Assembly (NCBI GenBank): GCA_963575745.1
Contig: CAUYUJ010004725.1
Location: 510,976 to 535,975 of the forward strand
Source of the DNA: Prorocentrum cordatum
Lineage: Eukaryota; Sar; Dinophyceae; Prorocentrales; Prorocentraceae
DNA: 25,000 nt
Reading direction: 5' to 3'
The notes below the pieces were generated by a model. It was not told where the DNA came from, did not search any database, and saw only the letters and a program-made list of their open reading frames with translations. Each line of letters starts with the position of its first letter. The first letter of the stretch is position 1. Shown here piece after piece: positions 7,939-16,462 of this stretch. The translations under genes and the position numbers were made by a program.

Positions 7939-9013
7939 CTTCGGTGGCGCTCCCTATGGGGCCACGACACGTGTGAAAGGTGTGCCGAAGTGGGTGTGCG
8001 GGACGCGTGCGGGCACACCCACTGGGACCTTCGGTGGAGCTCCCCATGGGGCCACTAAACGTGTGAGGGGTATGCCGAAATGGGTGTGCGGGACGCATGC
8101 GGGCACACCCACTGCGACCTTCGATGGAGCTCCTTATGGGGCCACGAGACGTGTGAGGGGTGTGCCGACATGGGTGTACGGGACGCATGCGGGCACACCC
8201 ACTGGGACCTTCGATGGAGCTCCTTATGGGGCCACGAGACGTGTGAGGGGTGTGCCGAAATGGGTGTGCGGGACGCATGCGGGCACACCCACTGGGACCT
8301 TCGGTGGAGGTCCCTATGGGGCCACGAAACGTGTAAGGGGTGTGCCGACATGGGTGTGCGGGACGCATGCGGGCACGCGGGCACACCCAATGGGACCTTC
8401 GGTTGAGCTCCCTATGGGGCCACGAGACGCGTGAGGGGTGTGCCGAAATGGGTGTGCGGGACGCATGCGGGCACACCCAACGGGACCTTCGGTGGAGGTC
8501 CCCATGGGGCCACGGAGCGTGTGAGGGGTGTGCCGAAATGGGTGTGCGGGACGCATGCGGGCACACCCAACGGGACCTTCGGTGGAGGTCCCTATGGGGC
8601 CACACCTGTGCCGAAATGGGTGTGCGGGACGCATGCGGGCACAACTGGGACCTTCGGTGGAGCTCCCTATGGGGCCACGAAACGTGTGAAAGTGTGCCGA
8701 AATGGGTGTGCGGGACGCATGCGGGCACACCCACTGGGACCTTCGGTGGAGCTCCCTATGGGGCCACGAAACGTGTAAGGGGTGTGCCGAAATGGGTGTG
8801 CGGGACGCATGCGGGCACACCCACTGGGACCTTCGGCGGAGCTCCCTATGGGGCCACGAAGCGTGTGAAAGGTGTGCCGAAATGGGTGTGCGGGACGCAT
8901 GCGGGCACACCCAACGGGACCTTCGGTGGAGGTCCCTATGGGGCCACGGAACGTGTGACGGGTGTGCCGAAATGGGTGTGCGGGACGCATGCGGGCACAC
9001 CCAATGGGACCTT
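7939..9013. repeat. 90-bp satellite array 1, about 12 units
   Basis: GGGGCCACGA...GTGTGCCGAAATGGGTGTGCGGGACGCATGCGGGCACACCC...GGGACCTTCGG recurs every 90 bp (for example TCGGTGGAGC/TCGATGGAGC at 8031, 8121, 8211). Variants include a GCGGGCAC duplication near 8373 and shortened units near 8608-8645. Because the period is 90 and the unit has no stop in any of six frames, very long ORFs run through on both strands (for example GVPKWVCGTHAGTPTGTFGG on plus). I treat these as satellite artefacts, since later units shift to 89 bp and indels are not frame-preserving. Confidence 0.95.
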
Positions 9014-9018
9014 AAACA

Positions 9019-9166
9019 TTTGGAGCTCCGCGCGGATTTCTTGGATCGGCGCTGGACCGTCTGGACCACCCTCCCTGGCGCGCGGAGCGCGCCAGGGGCG
9101 GTGCCGGAGGCGCCGCCAGACGGGGCGGCCAGGCGCGGATCCAAGACACCCGCGCGGAGCGCCAAA
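9019..9166. mobile_element. Foldback element, 148 bp, near-complete hairpin
   Basis: TTTGGAGCTCCGCGCGG at 9019 is inversely matched by CCGCGCGGAGCGCCAAA ending at 9166, and CTTGGATC by GATCCAAG further in. The symmetry continues inward (CCAGACGG with its partner) to a perfect central stem CTGGCGCGC/GCGCGCCAG (9075-9083 and 9087-9095) with loop GGA. There is no coding capacity. It sits exactly after the last unit of array 1. I see no clear target duplication. Confidence 0.75.
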
Positions 9167-9197
9167 AGTTGATGTTCATCGCGTTTGTTTTTCTTCG

Positions 9198-9340
9198 CCT
9201 GTCGTAGAAATGAGCCTGACGAGGGACCCAACCATATGCAGGTGCGAATACCGCAGTAGTGATTCATTTTTTCGGTGGCGATCCCATGAGGCAACGAACC
9301 GTGCTAGGGGTGTGCCGAAATGAATGGAGTGGTACACAAC
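9198..9340. repeat. Array flank, copy 2, plus one diverged 90-bp unit
   Basis: It repeats the 7866-7938 flank and then a single satellite-like unit (TTCGGTGGCGATCCCATGAGGCAACGAACCGTG...GTGTGCCGAAATG, about 9270-9325). The sequence then becomes unrelated. No gene is seen from 9340 to 9682, which holds GAGCGCG/GTGAGCGAG-type short words. Confidence 0.7.
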
Positions 9341-9682
9341 GCGAACGAAAACGATTGATCTGAATACGTAGGGAGAGTGAGCGCGGGTCAATCTGAGCGC
9401 GAGCGCGTCTGACTGTGAATGAATCTGCGTGTGAGCGAGTCTACGTGCACGAATGCGAGTATGACAAAGCATGGTGCAATTGTATATGAATGTCAATACT
9501 TTGACAATGACTGCCTCTGAATACTCGTGACGCTGGGCGTGGCCGCCGCAAGGAGCTTCCGCGGGACTCCCCGACGGCATCGCCCGCGCGCCGCGACGCC
9601 ATTGTCGGCGCGCCCCCCCGCGAGGATCGCGCCCGCTTCCTCCTCTTCTTTTACTCCCTCTTTGCCCGCGCACTCAAAAGTC

Positions 9683-9944
9683 CAAGGCTGCGGGCGCAAC
9701 GCAGCGCGGAGTCCCCGCGACGCGCGCAGGTCGCCCCGGAGGGGTCCCAGCGACGCGCGCGAGTCGTCCGTTGCGCGGAGCAAAGAGAGCTAGCTGGCTG
9801 GCTGATAGCGGGCAAGGCTCTTGCCGCTGGGCAAAGCGACGCAGCACGGAGCCCCCGCGACGCGCGCTGGTCGCCCCGGAGGGGTCCCAGCGACGCGCGC
9901 GGGTCGTCCGCTGCGCGGAGCAAAGAAAGCTAGCTGGCTGGCTG
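9683..9944. repeat. Tandem duplication of about 130-140 bp
   Basis: CAAGGCT...GCAGCRCGGAG...CCCCGCGACGCGCGC...GTCGCCCCGGAGGGGTCCCAGCGACGCGCGCG...GCTAGCTGGCTGGCTG occurs at 9683-9804 and 9813-9944, with the main block offset by 140 bp. The second copy runs directly into satellite array 2. Confidence 0.85.
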
Positions 9945-12073
9945 GAACCTCCGGTGGGGCTCCATATGGGGCCACGAAACGCTGTACTGGGTGAGGGAGA
10001 CGCATGCGGACTGCGCCACGGGGACCTTCGGTGGAGTTCCCTATGGGGCCACGAAACGTGTGAGAGGTGTGCCGAAATGAGTGGCAGGGACGCATGCGGA
10101 CTGTGCCACGGAGACCTTCGGCGGAACTCCCATGGGGCCACGAAGCGTGTGAGGGGTGTGCCGAAGTGGGAGTGCGGGACGCATGCGGACTATGCCACGG
10201 GGACCTTCGGTGGAGCTCCTATGGGGCCACGAAGCGTGTGAGGGGTATGCCGAAATCGGTGTGCGGGACGCATGCGGACTGCGCCACGGAGACCTTCGGT
10301 GGAGTTCCTATGGGGCCACGAAACGTGTGAAAGGTGGGCCGAAATGGAGGGCCGGAACGCATGCGGACTGTGCCACTGGTACCTTCGGCGGAGTTCCTAT
10401 GGGGCCACGAAGCGTGTAAGGGGGGTGCCAAAATGAATGGCGGGGACGCTTGCGGACTGTGCCACGGGGACTTTCGGCGGAGCTCCTATGGGGCCACGAA
10501 GCGTGTGAGGGGTGTGCCGAAATGATTGGCGGGGACGCATGTGGACTGTGCAACGGAAACCTTTGGCGGAGCTCCTGTGGGGCCACGAAACGTGTGAGGG
10601 GTGAGCCGAAATGAGTGGCGGGGACGCATGCGGACTGTGCCACGGGGACTTTCGGCGGAGCTCCTATGGGGCCACGAAACATGTGAGGGGTGTGCCCAAA
10701 TGAATGACGGGGACGCATGCGGACTGTGCCACGGGGACTTTCGGCGGAACTCCTGTGGGGCCACGAAACGTGTGCGGGGTGTGCCGAAATGGGTGTGCGG
10801 GGACGCATGCGGACTGTCCCACAGGGGCCTTCGGCGCAGCCCCTATGGGGCCACGAAACGTGTGAGGGGTGTGCCGAAATCGTTGTGCGGGGACGCATGC
10901 GGAGTGTCCCACAGGGACCTTCGGCAGAGCTCCTATGGGGCCACGAAACGTGTGAGGGGTGTGCCGAAATGGGTGTGCGGGACGCATGCGGGCACACCCG
11001 CTGGGACCTTCGGTGGAGCTCCCTATGGGGCCACGAAACGTGTGAGGGGTGTGCCGAAATGGGTGTGCGGGACGCATGCGGGCACACCCGGTGGAGCTCC
11101 CTATGGGGCCACCTGTGCCGAAATGGGTGTGCGGGACGCATGCGGGCACACCCACTGGGACCTTCGGTGGAGCTCCCTATGGGGCCACGAAACGTGTGAG
11201 GGGTGTGCCGAAATGGGTGTTGCAGGCACACCCACTGGGATGTGGGCCACGAAGCGTGTGAGGGGTGTGCCGAAATGGGTGTGCGGGACGCATGCGGGCA
11301 CACCCACTGGGACCTTCGGTGGAGCTCCCTATGGGGCCACGAAACGTGTGAGGTGTGCCCCGAAATGGTTGTGCGGGACGCATGCGGGCACACCCACTGG
11401 GACCTTCGGTGGAGCTCCCTATGGGGCCACGAAACGTGTGCAGGGTGTGCCGAAATGGGTGTGCGGGACGCATGCGGGCACACCCACTGGGACCTTCGGT
11501 GGAGGTCCCTATGGGGCCAAGAAGCGTGCGCAGGGTGTGCCGAAATGGGTGTGCGGGACGCATGCGGGCACACCCACTGGGACCTTCGGTGGAGCGCCCT
11601 ATGGGGCCACGAAACGTGTGAGGGGTGTGCGGAAATGGGTGTGCGGGACGCATGCGGGCACACCCACTGGGACCTTCGGGCCGCGAAACGTGTGAGGGGT
11701 GTGCCGAAATGGGTGTGCGGGACGCATGCGGGCATACCCACCGGGACCTTCGGTGGAGCTCCCTATGGGGCCACGAAACGTGTGAGGGGTGTGCCGAAAT
11801 GGGTGTGCGGGACGCATGCGGGCACACCCACCGGGACCCGGTGGAGCTCCGTATGGGGCAACGAAACGTGTGAAGGGGTGTGCCAAAGTGGGTGTGCGGG
11901 ACGCATGCGGGGCACACCCACTGGGACCTTCGGCGGAGCTCCCTATGGGGCCACGAAACGTGTGAGAGGTGTGCCGAAATGGGTGTGCGGGACGCATGCG
12001 GGCACACCCACTGGGACCTTCGGCGGAGCTCCCTATGGGGCCACGAAATGTGTGAGGGGTGTGCCGAAATGGG
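9945..12073. repeat. 90-bp satellite array 2, about 25 units in two subfamilies
   Basis: The same satellite as array 1. From 9945 to about 10940 the units are 89-90 bp and carry GCATGCGGACTGTGCCACGGGGAC in place of GCATGCGGGCACACCCACTGGGAC. From about 10940 to 12073 they are the canonical form of array 1. Several units are shortened (near 11083-11115, 11220-11250 and 11675-11690). The last unit ends at 12073 and passes directly into GATGACGACGATG triplets. Confidence 0.95.
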
Positions 12074-12160
12074 TGATGACGACGATGATGATGACGATGA
12101 TGATGGTGGGAGGAGGGAGGAGGGAGGGGGAGGAGGAGGAGAGGAGAGGAGACGCGGGCC
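12074..12160. repeat. GATGAC then GGAGG purine-rich microsatellite
   Basis: GATGACGATGATG triplets (12074-12107) change to GGGAGGAGG/GGAGGAGAGG purine repeats up to 12152, immediately following the satellite. Confidence 0.85.
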
Positions 12161-12210
12161 ACCGTCTCTTCAAAACGAGGACCCAACACCACAGGATGGC
12201 TGGGAAAAAG
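12161..12210. repeat. CAAAACGAG module, copy A (related to 22041-22092)
   Basis: ACCGTCTCTTCAAAACGAGG followed by ACCCAACACCACAGGATGGC and TGGGAAAAAG matches ACCG...CTCTATTCAAAACGAGT, ACCCAACGCAGGAGGGTTGG, GGAAAAAA at 22041. Both copies start right after a purine microsatellite that itself follows a satellite array. Confidence 0.65.
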
Positions 12211-12242
12211 CACCCGTCCCAGCTGTGCCTGGAGGCAACGCC

Positions 12243-12372
12243 GACCAGCCAGAACTGGGGGAGCTGCCCCCCTGGGGGGACCCATTGCATCGACGATCTC
12301 TCGAGAGAGGTGTCGAAATCGACGGATCCCCCAGGGGGGTAAGGACCACAGCTCCCCCTGTTGTGGCTGGCC
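12243..12372. mobile_element. Foldback element with CTCTCGAGAG centre
   Basis: Left arm words GACCAGCCAGAAC, GGGGGAGCTG, CCCCCCTGGGGGGA and TCGACGAT pair in order with right arm words ATCGACGGATCCCCC, CCCAGGGGGGT, CAGCTCCCCC and GTTGTGGCTGGCC, around the palindrome CTCTCGAGAG (12297-12306). One small internal insertion lies in the right arm. It is non-coding and could be part of a larger dispersed element that starts with the CAAAACGAG module at 12161. Confidence 0.65.
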
Positions 12373-12760
12373 TGCAACGGGCGCCCGCGCCCCCCCTGAA
12401 CCGAACAGGCCGCCCGGGGCGCCGCCGCCGGAGGCCGGGGTGGCTGGGGCGGCGCCTGCGGGTCTGCAGGCGGCGCTGGGAGGACGATGCGGAAGGGGGG
12501 GAAGCAGGAGGAAGGGGGGGGGAGGAGGGAGGGGAGGGGCGAGCGGGAAGGAGGAGGAAGGACAATGCGCAGGACGAGGGGGGGGGGGAGGAGGAAGGAG
12601 GAGCAGCACGAGGTCGACGTAGGAGCGGGAGGAGGAGGAGGAAGAGGAGGAGGGACGGGTGCTTGTGCAACGCAAGAGGAAGGGGGAGGCAGCAGGGAGG
12701 GAGGGCGAGGACAAGGAGGAGAAAGGGGGAGGGGGATAAATTGGAGGAGGGGCAAGGGGA
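12373..12760. other. GC-rich then purine-rich tract, no gene supported
   Basis: GCC/GGC-rich sequence to about 12480, then GGGGAGGA/GGAGGAAGG purine tracts to 12745. Long open frames are Arg/Gly/Glu-rich on plus and Pro/Ser/Leu-rich on minus and simply reflect composition. Confidence 0.5.
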
Positions 12761-13384
12761 TGCTCGATATGAAAAACGTGCCGCCTTGCAATTGGGACAT
12801 CCAAGTGACAGATACGGGTAATTACATTGCTGGTATACAATTTGAGAACACTATCGGCAGACATAATCCGCTGTACCTCGTCGCTGGAGCGTGCACCCAA
12901 ACTTCTGAAATCGCAGAGAGGCACACCGAGACATGTTGAGCGCATTGCATATTCAAACTGAGGCAGCTGAGTGCTGCAGCTTGTTGACTCAAGCGTGAGG
13001 CGGCGGGAAACAACACATTGCTGAATGCATATGGTTACGCGCGTTTGAATTGGTCTGTACAAGCAAACGCCAAACTTGAATGTACTGAGAGCACCATAGA
13101 ACACGTAAGCGGATCGCACGAATAATACAATCAGTATCCAACGAATGCAGCGGTACGCTCACGTCCTAGAGCGCTAAGCACGACGTACTTGCGTTCATCT
13201 GAACTGATTTCGGTAAGAAGACCTGCGCAAGCCGCCCCTGTGCTGTAGTCACTAAGTGGAGTGTCCTGAGGACCCTTCGATTTCTATATCGGGTAGCAAA
13301 GTCTCAAACGAGGGCAAGACCCCCAAGTGCCGGCGGATGCCTTTTGGCTTCGCGCGTGGCTTGTCGGGATCGCCGCGTGACTTG
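12761..13384. other. Unique, less GC-rich DNA; no gene recognised
   Basis: Non-repetitive sequence with open frames on both strands (plus: CNWDIQVTDTGNYIAGIQFE near 12790-12850; minus frame open from 13119 into the purine tract). Neither shows a motif I recognise, and opposing frames are about equally open. It may hide a diverged exon. Confidence 0.3.
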
Positions 13385-14160
13385 CTTAGATGCCTCTGAA
13401 CCCAAAGATGACCCCTAAATTGCCCCAAGACGGTCTCGCAGGGCCTCAGAAGAGTCAAATGTGCCATGAAGAGGCCCACAGAGGCGCCCAAGACGCCCCA
13501 AGAGGGCCCAAAGAGGATCCCATGGAACGGTGTTGCCGCCTGGCCGAAAACCACCAGGGCCGCCACCCCATGTTGCTTGCAAGATAGGTCGTTGGCGTGC
13601 CGAGCGTTCTCAACTTCAACCCTTCCAGAAGGTTCCCGGTGGGGTCCCGCGCATCCTTCTGGCCACCCATGCGACCCCCATCTCATCGGCCCAAGGCAGA
13701 CGTCTCGCCTGACACATCCACACAATGTGTCCAAGACGGCTCCAAGATGGCCTCCGAAAGCGCCTCCAACATGGCGAAGATGGCCTCAGAAAAGCACGTG
13801 ATTGCCTGAAGATGCCTCCAAGACGGCCCAAGATGGACCCAAAACGACACCAAATGGCCTCAAGACGGCCCCAGAGGTCTCGCCTCTAAGACGATCCAAG
13901 ATACTCCAAGAGGATATTCAGCAGGCCCTCAGGATGTCAAAAAGCAGTGAGATCCATTCAGTGTTTTCAAGGTGGTCGCGTTCTCGCCCTTTCGAGCTGC
14001 CGACGGCCCAAGCTGGCCTCAGAGGCCTCTCGGATAGCGCCAAGCTGGCCCCCAAAGCCCCCGAGGGGTCCCTGAGACTCATCAAAAGGGCCCCCAAACG
14101 GCCCCAGAGGCATTCAAGAAGGCCCCAAGACGGCCCCAGAGACCCCCACGATCTCGATTC
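13385..14160. repeat. Degenerate CAAGANGGCCCC repeat, block 3
   Basis: Words like CCCCAAGACGG, GGGCCCAAAGAGG, CCAAGATGGCC and CCAAGACGGCCC recur at about 10-12 base spacing, dense at 13390-13520 and 13725-13910 and again at 14040-14150, with less repetitive sequence between. It is the same type as 18-128 and 1155-1515. ORFs through it are explained by low stop content. Confidence 0.55.
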
Positions 14161-14163
14161 ACC

Positions 14164-14330
14164 GAAAAGATGGGTACCATGCCCAACAGCAAATGTTGTC
14201 CCAAACCGACAGCGGCCGCTGTTGGGCGGGCGACCTCCTGTCTCGAATCGACACAGGCCGCGGCGGCGTGGACAGCGAATCCTGTTCAGAATGAACAAGA
14301 ACTGTTGTTGGGCATGGTACCCATTCTTTC
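14164..14330. mobile_element. Foldback element with 28-bp terminal inverted repeats
   Basis: GAAAAGATGGGTACCATGCC at 14164 continuing CAACAGCA is matched in inverse by TGTTGTTGGGCATGGTACCC then ATTCTTTC ending at 14330: 25 of 28 positions agree. The interior is about 110 bp, includes the palindrome ACAGCGGCCGCTGT (14209-14222), and has no coding potential. It is MITE-like. A GT lies in each terminal repeat (GGGTACC), but no intron is demonstrated. Confidence 0.75.
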
Positions 14331-14519
14331 AATACCCATTTCGGGCGTCCAGATCGATAGCGTCCCAAGAGGCCTCCAAGAACCCCCCAACCCGGGAGGC
14401 CCCCAAGAGGCTTGCAGGGGGCCCCCATGCTGGGTTACTCTGGTCCTCAACCACCCCCCCTCTTCATCCCCTCCCTTCGGCGGGGCGGCCAAACAGCCCG
14501 CCGCCGGCGCCAGCGCCCG

Positions 14520-15080
14520 CGCCGCCGAAGAGGCCTGCCGACGCGAGGAGGAGACAGGAGGACGCGGCGAGGAGAGGGGCGGAGGTGCAGAAAGGGAGGG
14601 AGAGGGATCTAGAGGGGGGCTCGAGGGGGAGGGAGGTGGACAAGGCTAGGAAGGAAGATGGCGGGGAGAGGAATGGGGGGGGGGCGGTACGAGGGAGAAC
14701 GTCCTCCTCCCAGATCCAACCCTCGCCCTCCACGCCCTCCTTCGGGAGGAACACGGGGGAGCGGGATGAGCGGACGAGGAGATGAAGAGAAAAAAAAGGG
14801 CACTGGACGCCGTGCCCGCTCGTCCTGCGGGACGGCCCCACCTGCGTTGGGTGGGCAGGCGGTGGCACCGCGGCGCCGACGGGCAGACACGCGTGAGAAT
14901 GAGGGGAAGGGGGGGAGAGAAAGGAAGAGAAGGAGAGAGGATGAGCAGGAATCGGACGACGCGGGAAGAGAAGGGTAGACGACGTAGAGGACGGGCGGGG
15001 CAAAGGAGGGAAGAGGACAAGGAACGTGTGGAAAGAAGGGCACGGACAAGGTGGGGCAGGGAAGAGGAAGCGCTTGTTTC
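14520..15080. other. Purine-rich tract, no gene supported
   Basis: GAGGAGG, GGGAGGGAG and GAAGAGAAGG words dominate the plus strand. The long overlapping ORFs (Arg/Glu/Gly-rich on plus, Pro/Ser/Leu-rich on minus) are compositional. Confidence 0.45.
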
Positions 15081-15696
15081 GAGCAGACGCTCGAGGACAG
15101 GCCGTCGCTGGCGGTGCTCCTTCCCCTTTCCTCGGGAGGGGAAACGAACAGGGCGGTGAGATAGTATCAAGGGGGTACTGGGGCAACCCAAGCCCAACGG
15201 TGATCCATATGTCACGCGACAGCCCCAAGTTGAGAAGGGGGAAGCCATGGAGGCCCCAGAACCGCGAGCGCTGCGCATGGAGAAAAGATTATGCCGACAA
15301 TGAGTTGGGCGGAAACACGTGCAAGTCGGAAACTGTGAGCGGGTATGATCCTCAAGAACGGGAATATGAGAGAGTTACGAGCTTGATAGAAGAGGAACAC
15401 GCAGGATGAGGAGGTACGAAAGGTACGTTTTGAAAGAGTCGATTCGGAGAGTCGGAGGAAGGGAATGCGGGGAGGAGGGGAAGGAGAAGGGGAAAGAGGA
15501 GGCGAGGATGCAGCATGGATGGAGGACCAGGGGATCGAGGGCGCATGATGGGGGACATGTGCATGGGGCTCAGGGTGGAGCAGGTGCCGACCGTGCGTGG
15601 AGGCTCGAGAGCGGGCACCGCTGGTGAGCGACAAAGTGGGAGAAGGAGGCAGGGGGGGGAGGGGCAGGGGGGGGGGGAGGGGAGGAGGAGGGGGGG
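15081..15696. other. Unique DNA with one weak plus-strand open frame
   Basis: A plus-strand frame closing at 15409 ends with a normal-looking peptide (KDYADNELGGNTCKSETVSG then YDPQEREYERVTSLIEEEH), but it begins inside purine-rich repeat sequence and has no recognised family. A short stem, TTCCCCT/AGGGGAA, lies near 15120-15142. No other feature is supported. Confidence 0.25.
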
Positions 15697-15796
15697 AGGA
15701 GGAGGAGGAGGAGGAGGAGGAGGAGGAGGAGGAGGAGGAGGAGGAGGAGGAGGAGGAGGAGGAGGAGGAGGAGGAGGAGGAGGAGGAGGAGGAGGG
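15697..15796. repeat. GGA trinucleotide microsatellite
   Basis: A pure GGA run of about 100 bp, preceded by G-rich imperfect sequence from about 15650. Confidence 0.95.
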
Positions 15797-15968
15797 GCAA
15801 GGGGCAATCAAGGTCTAGCATCCGCTGGGTAGGCATAGCCGATTAAAGAGAGGCGGCCATGGCCGCAAAGAGGGCCTGCGCACAGTGGCAGGCTGTCAGG
15901 CGTCCGCGCTGAGGAGCAGCACGGGCGGCCAGGCTCGCAGAGGGGCGGGGCCCGGCGCGCACGGAGGG

Positions 15969-16000
15969 CCCCGAGGAGGGAGAGCCCCGAGGAGGGAGAG
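15969..16000. repeat. 16-bp tandem duplication
   Basis: CCCCGAGGAGGGAGAG occurs twice, head to tail, in GC-rich sequence. Confidence 0.9.
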
Positions 16001-16181
16001 CCGCAGCGCAAAGACCTGCGGAGGACGCCTCTGAGCGCCACGCCGCCCAGCGGGGCGGCGCCTAGCCGCCGCCAGGAGCGCGGCTCGCGCCCATCTGGCA
16101 CGGGGTCGCAGAGCCGCGCTTGTCCCGCTGAGGCCTTGCCCGAGCAAGGCCGAAGCCACGATCTGGAACGCAGGGCCTCGA

Positions 16182-16374
16182 TTAACTCGCTGGCCCCGCG
16201 CTTCCGGCGCGCCAAGTGGGCTCCGCGGCCTCCACCGCGCACCTCAAGCACTCGAACGCAGACGGGGGCTCTGCCGGGCCAGTGCCTTCCTCGGCCTCTC
16301 TCACCAGCTCGCAGAACGCATGGCGAATCGCCTCGCACCTCGCTCTCGGCAGCGGGCCGCCTCGAAGCCAAGAG
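16182..16374 (-). CDS. Candidate 3' exon, unrecognised, minus strand
   Basis: The minus-strand frame ending at the TAA at 16182 includes RCEAIRHAFCELVREAEEGT, then PAEPPSAFECLRCAVEAAEP and TW. Most codons end in G or C (GAG, CTG, GTG, GCG, TTC, TGC), as expected for coding sequence in a GC-rich genome, and the peptide looks alpha-helical. A plausible splice acceptor (ATTTGACAG) lies just upstream at 16375. No family is recognised, no upstream exon was identified, and GC-rich DNA often gives such frames by chance. Confidence 0.25.
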
Positions 16375-16462
16375 CTGTCAAATGCAAGCGCAGCGGCGTG
16401 GGCTGGCACTCGGCGCCAGGTTGCTCTAGCTTCTCACGACTAGCCTCCGTGCGCGCCAAGTT

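Noticed and set aside
7880-12007. Very long ORFs on both strands (up to about 500 codons) with Cys/His-rich or Gly-rich 30-residue repeats
   Set aside because: They are readings of the 90-bp satellite, which has no stops in any frame. Unit-length changes to 89 bp break every frame, and both strands are equally open.
7866-12073. CRISPR-like array
   Set aside because: The units are contiguous 90-bp satellites without unique spacers, in a eukaryotic-looking context.
12380-14545. GLFG-like peptides on the minus strand (near 12400 and 14475-14540) suggesting a nucleoporin
   Set aside because: Only isolated words occur, in GC-rich sequence without regular spacing or surrounding FG repeats.
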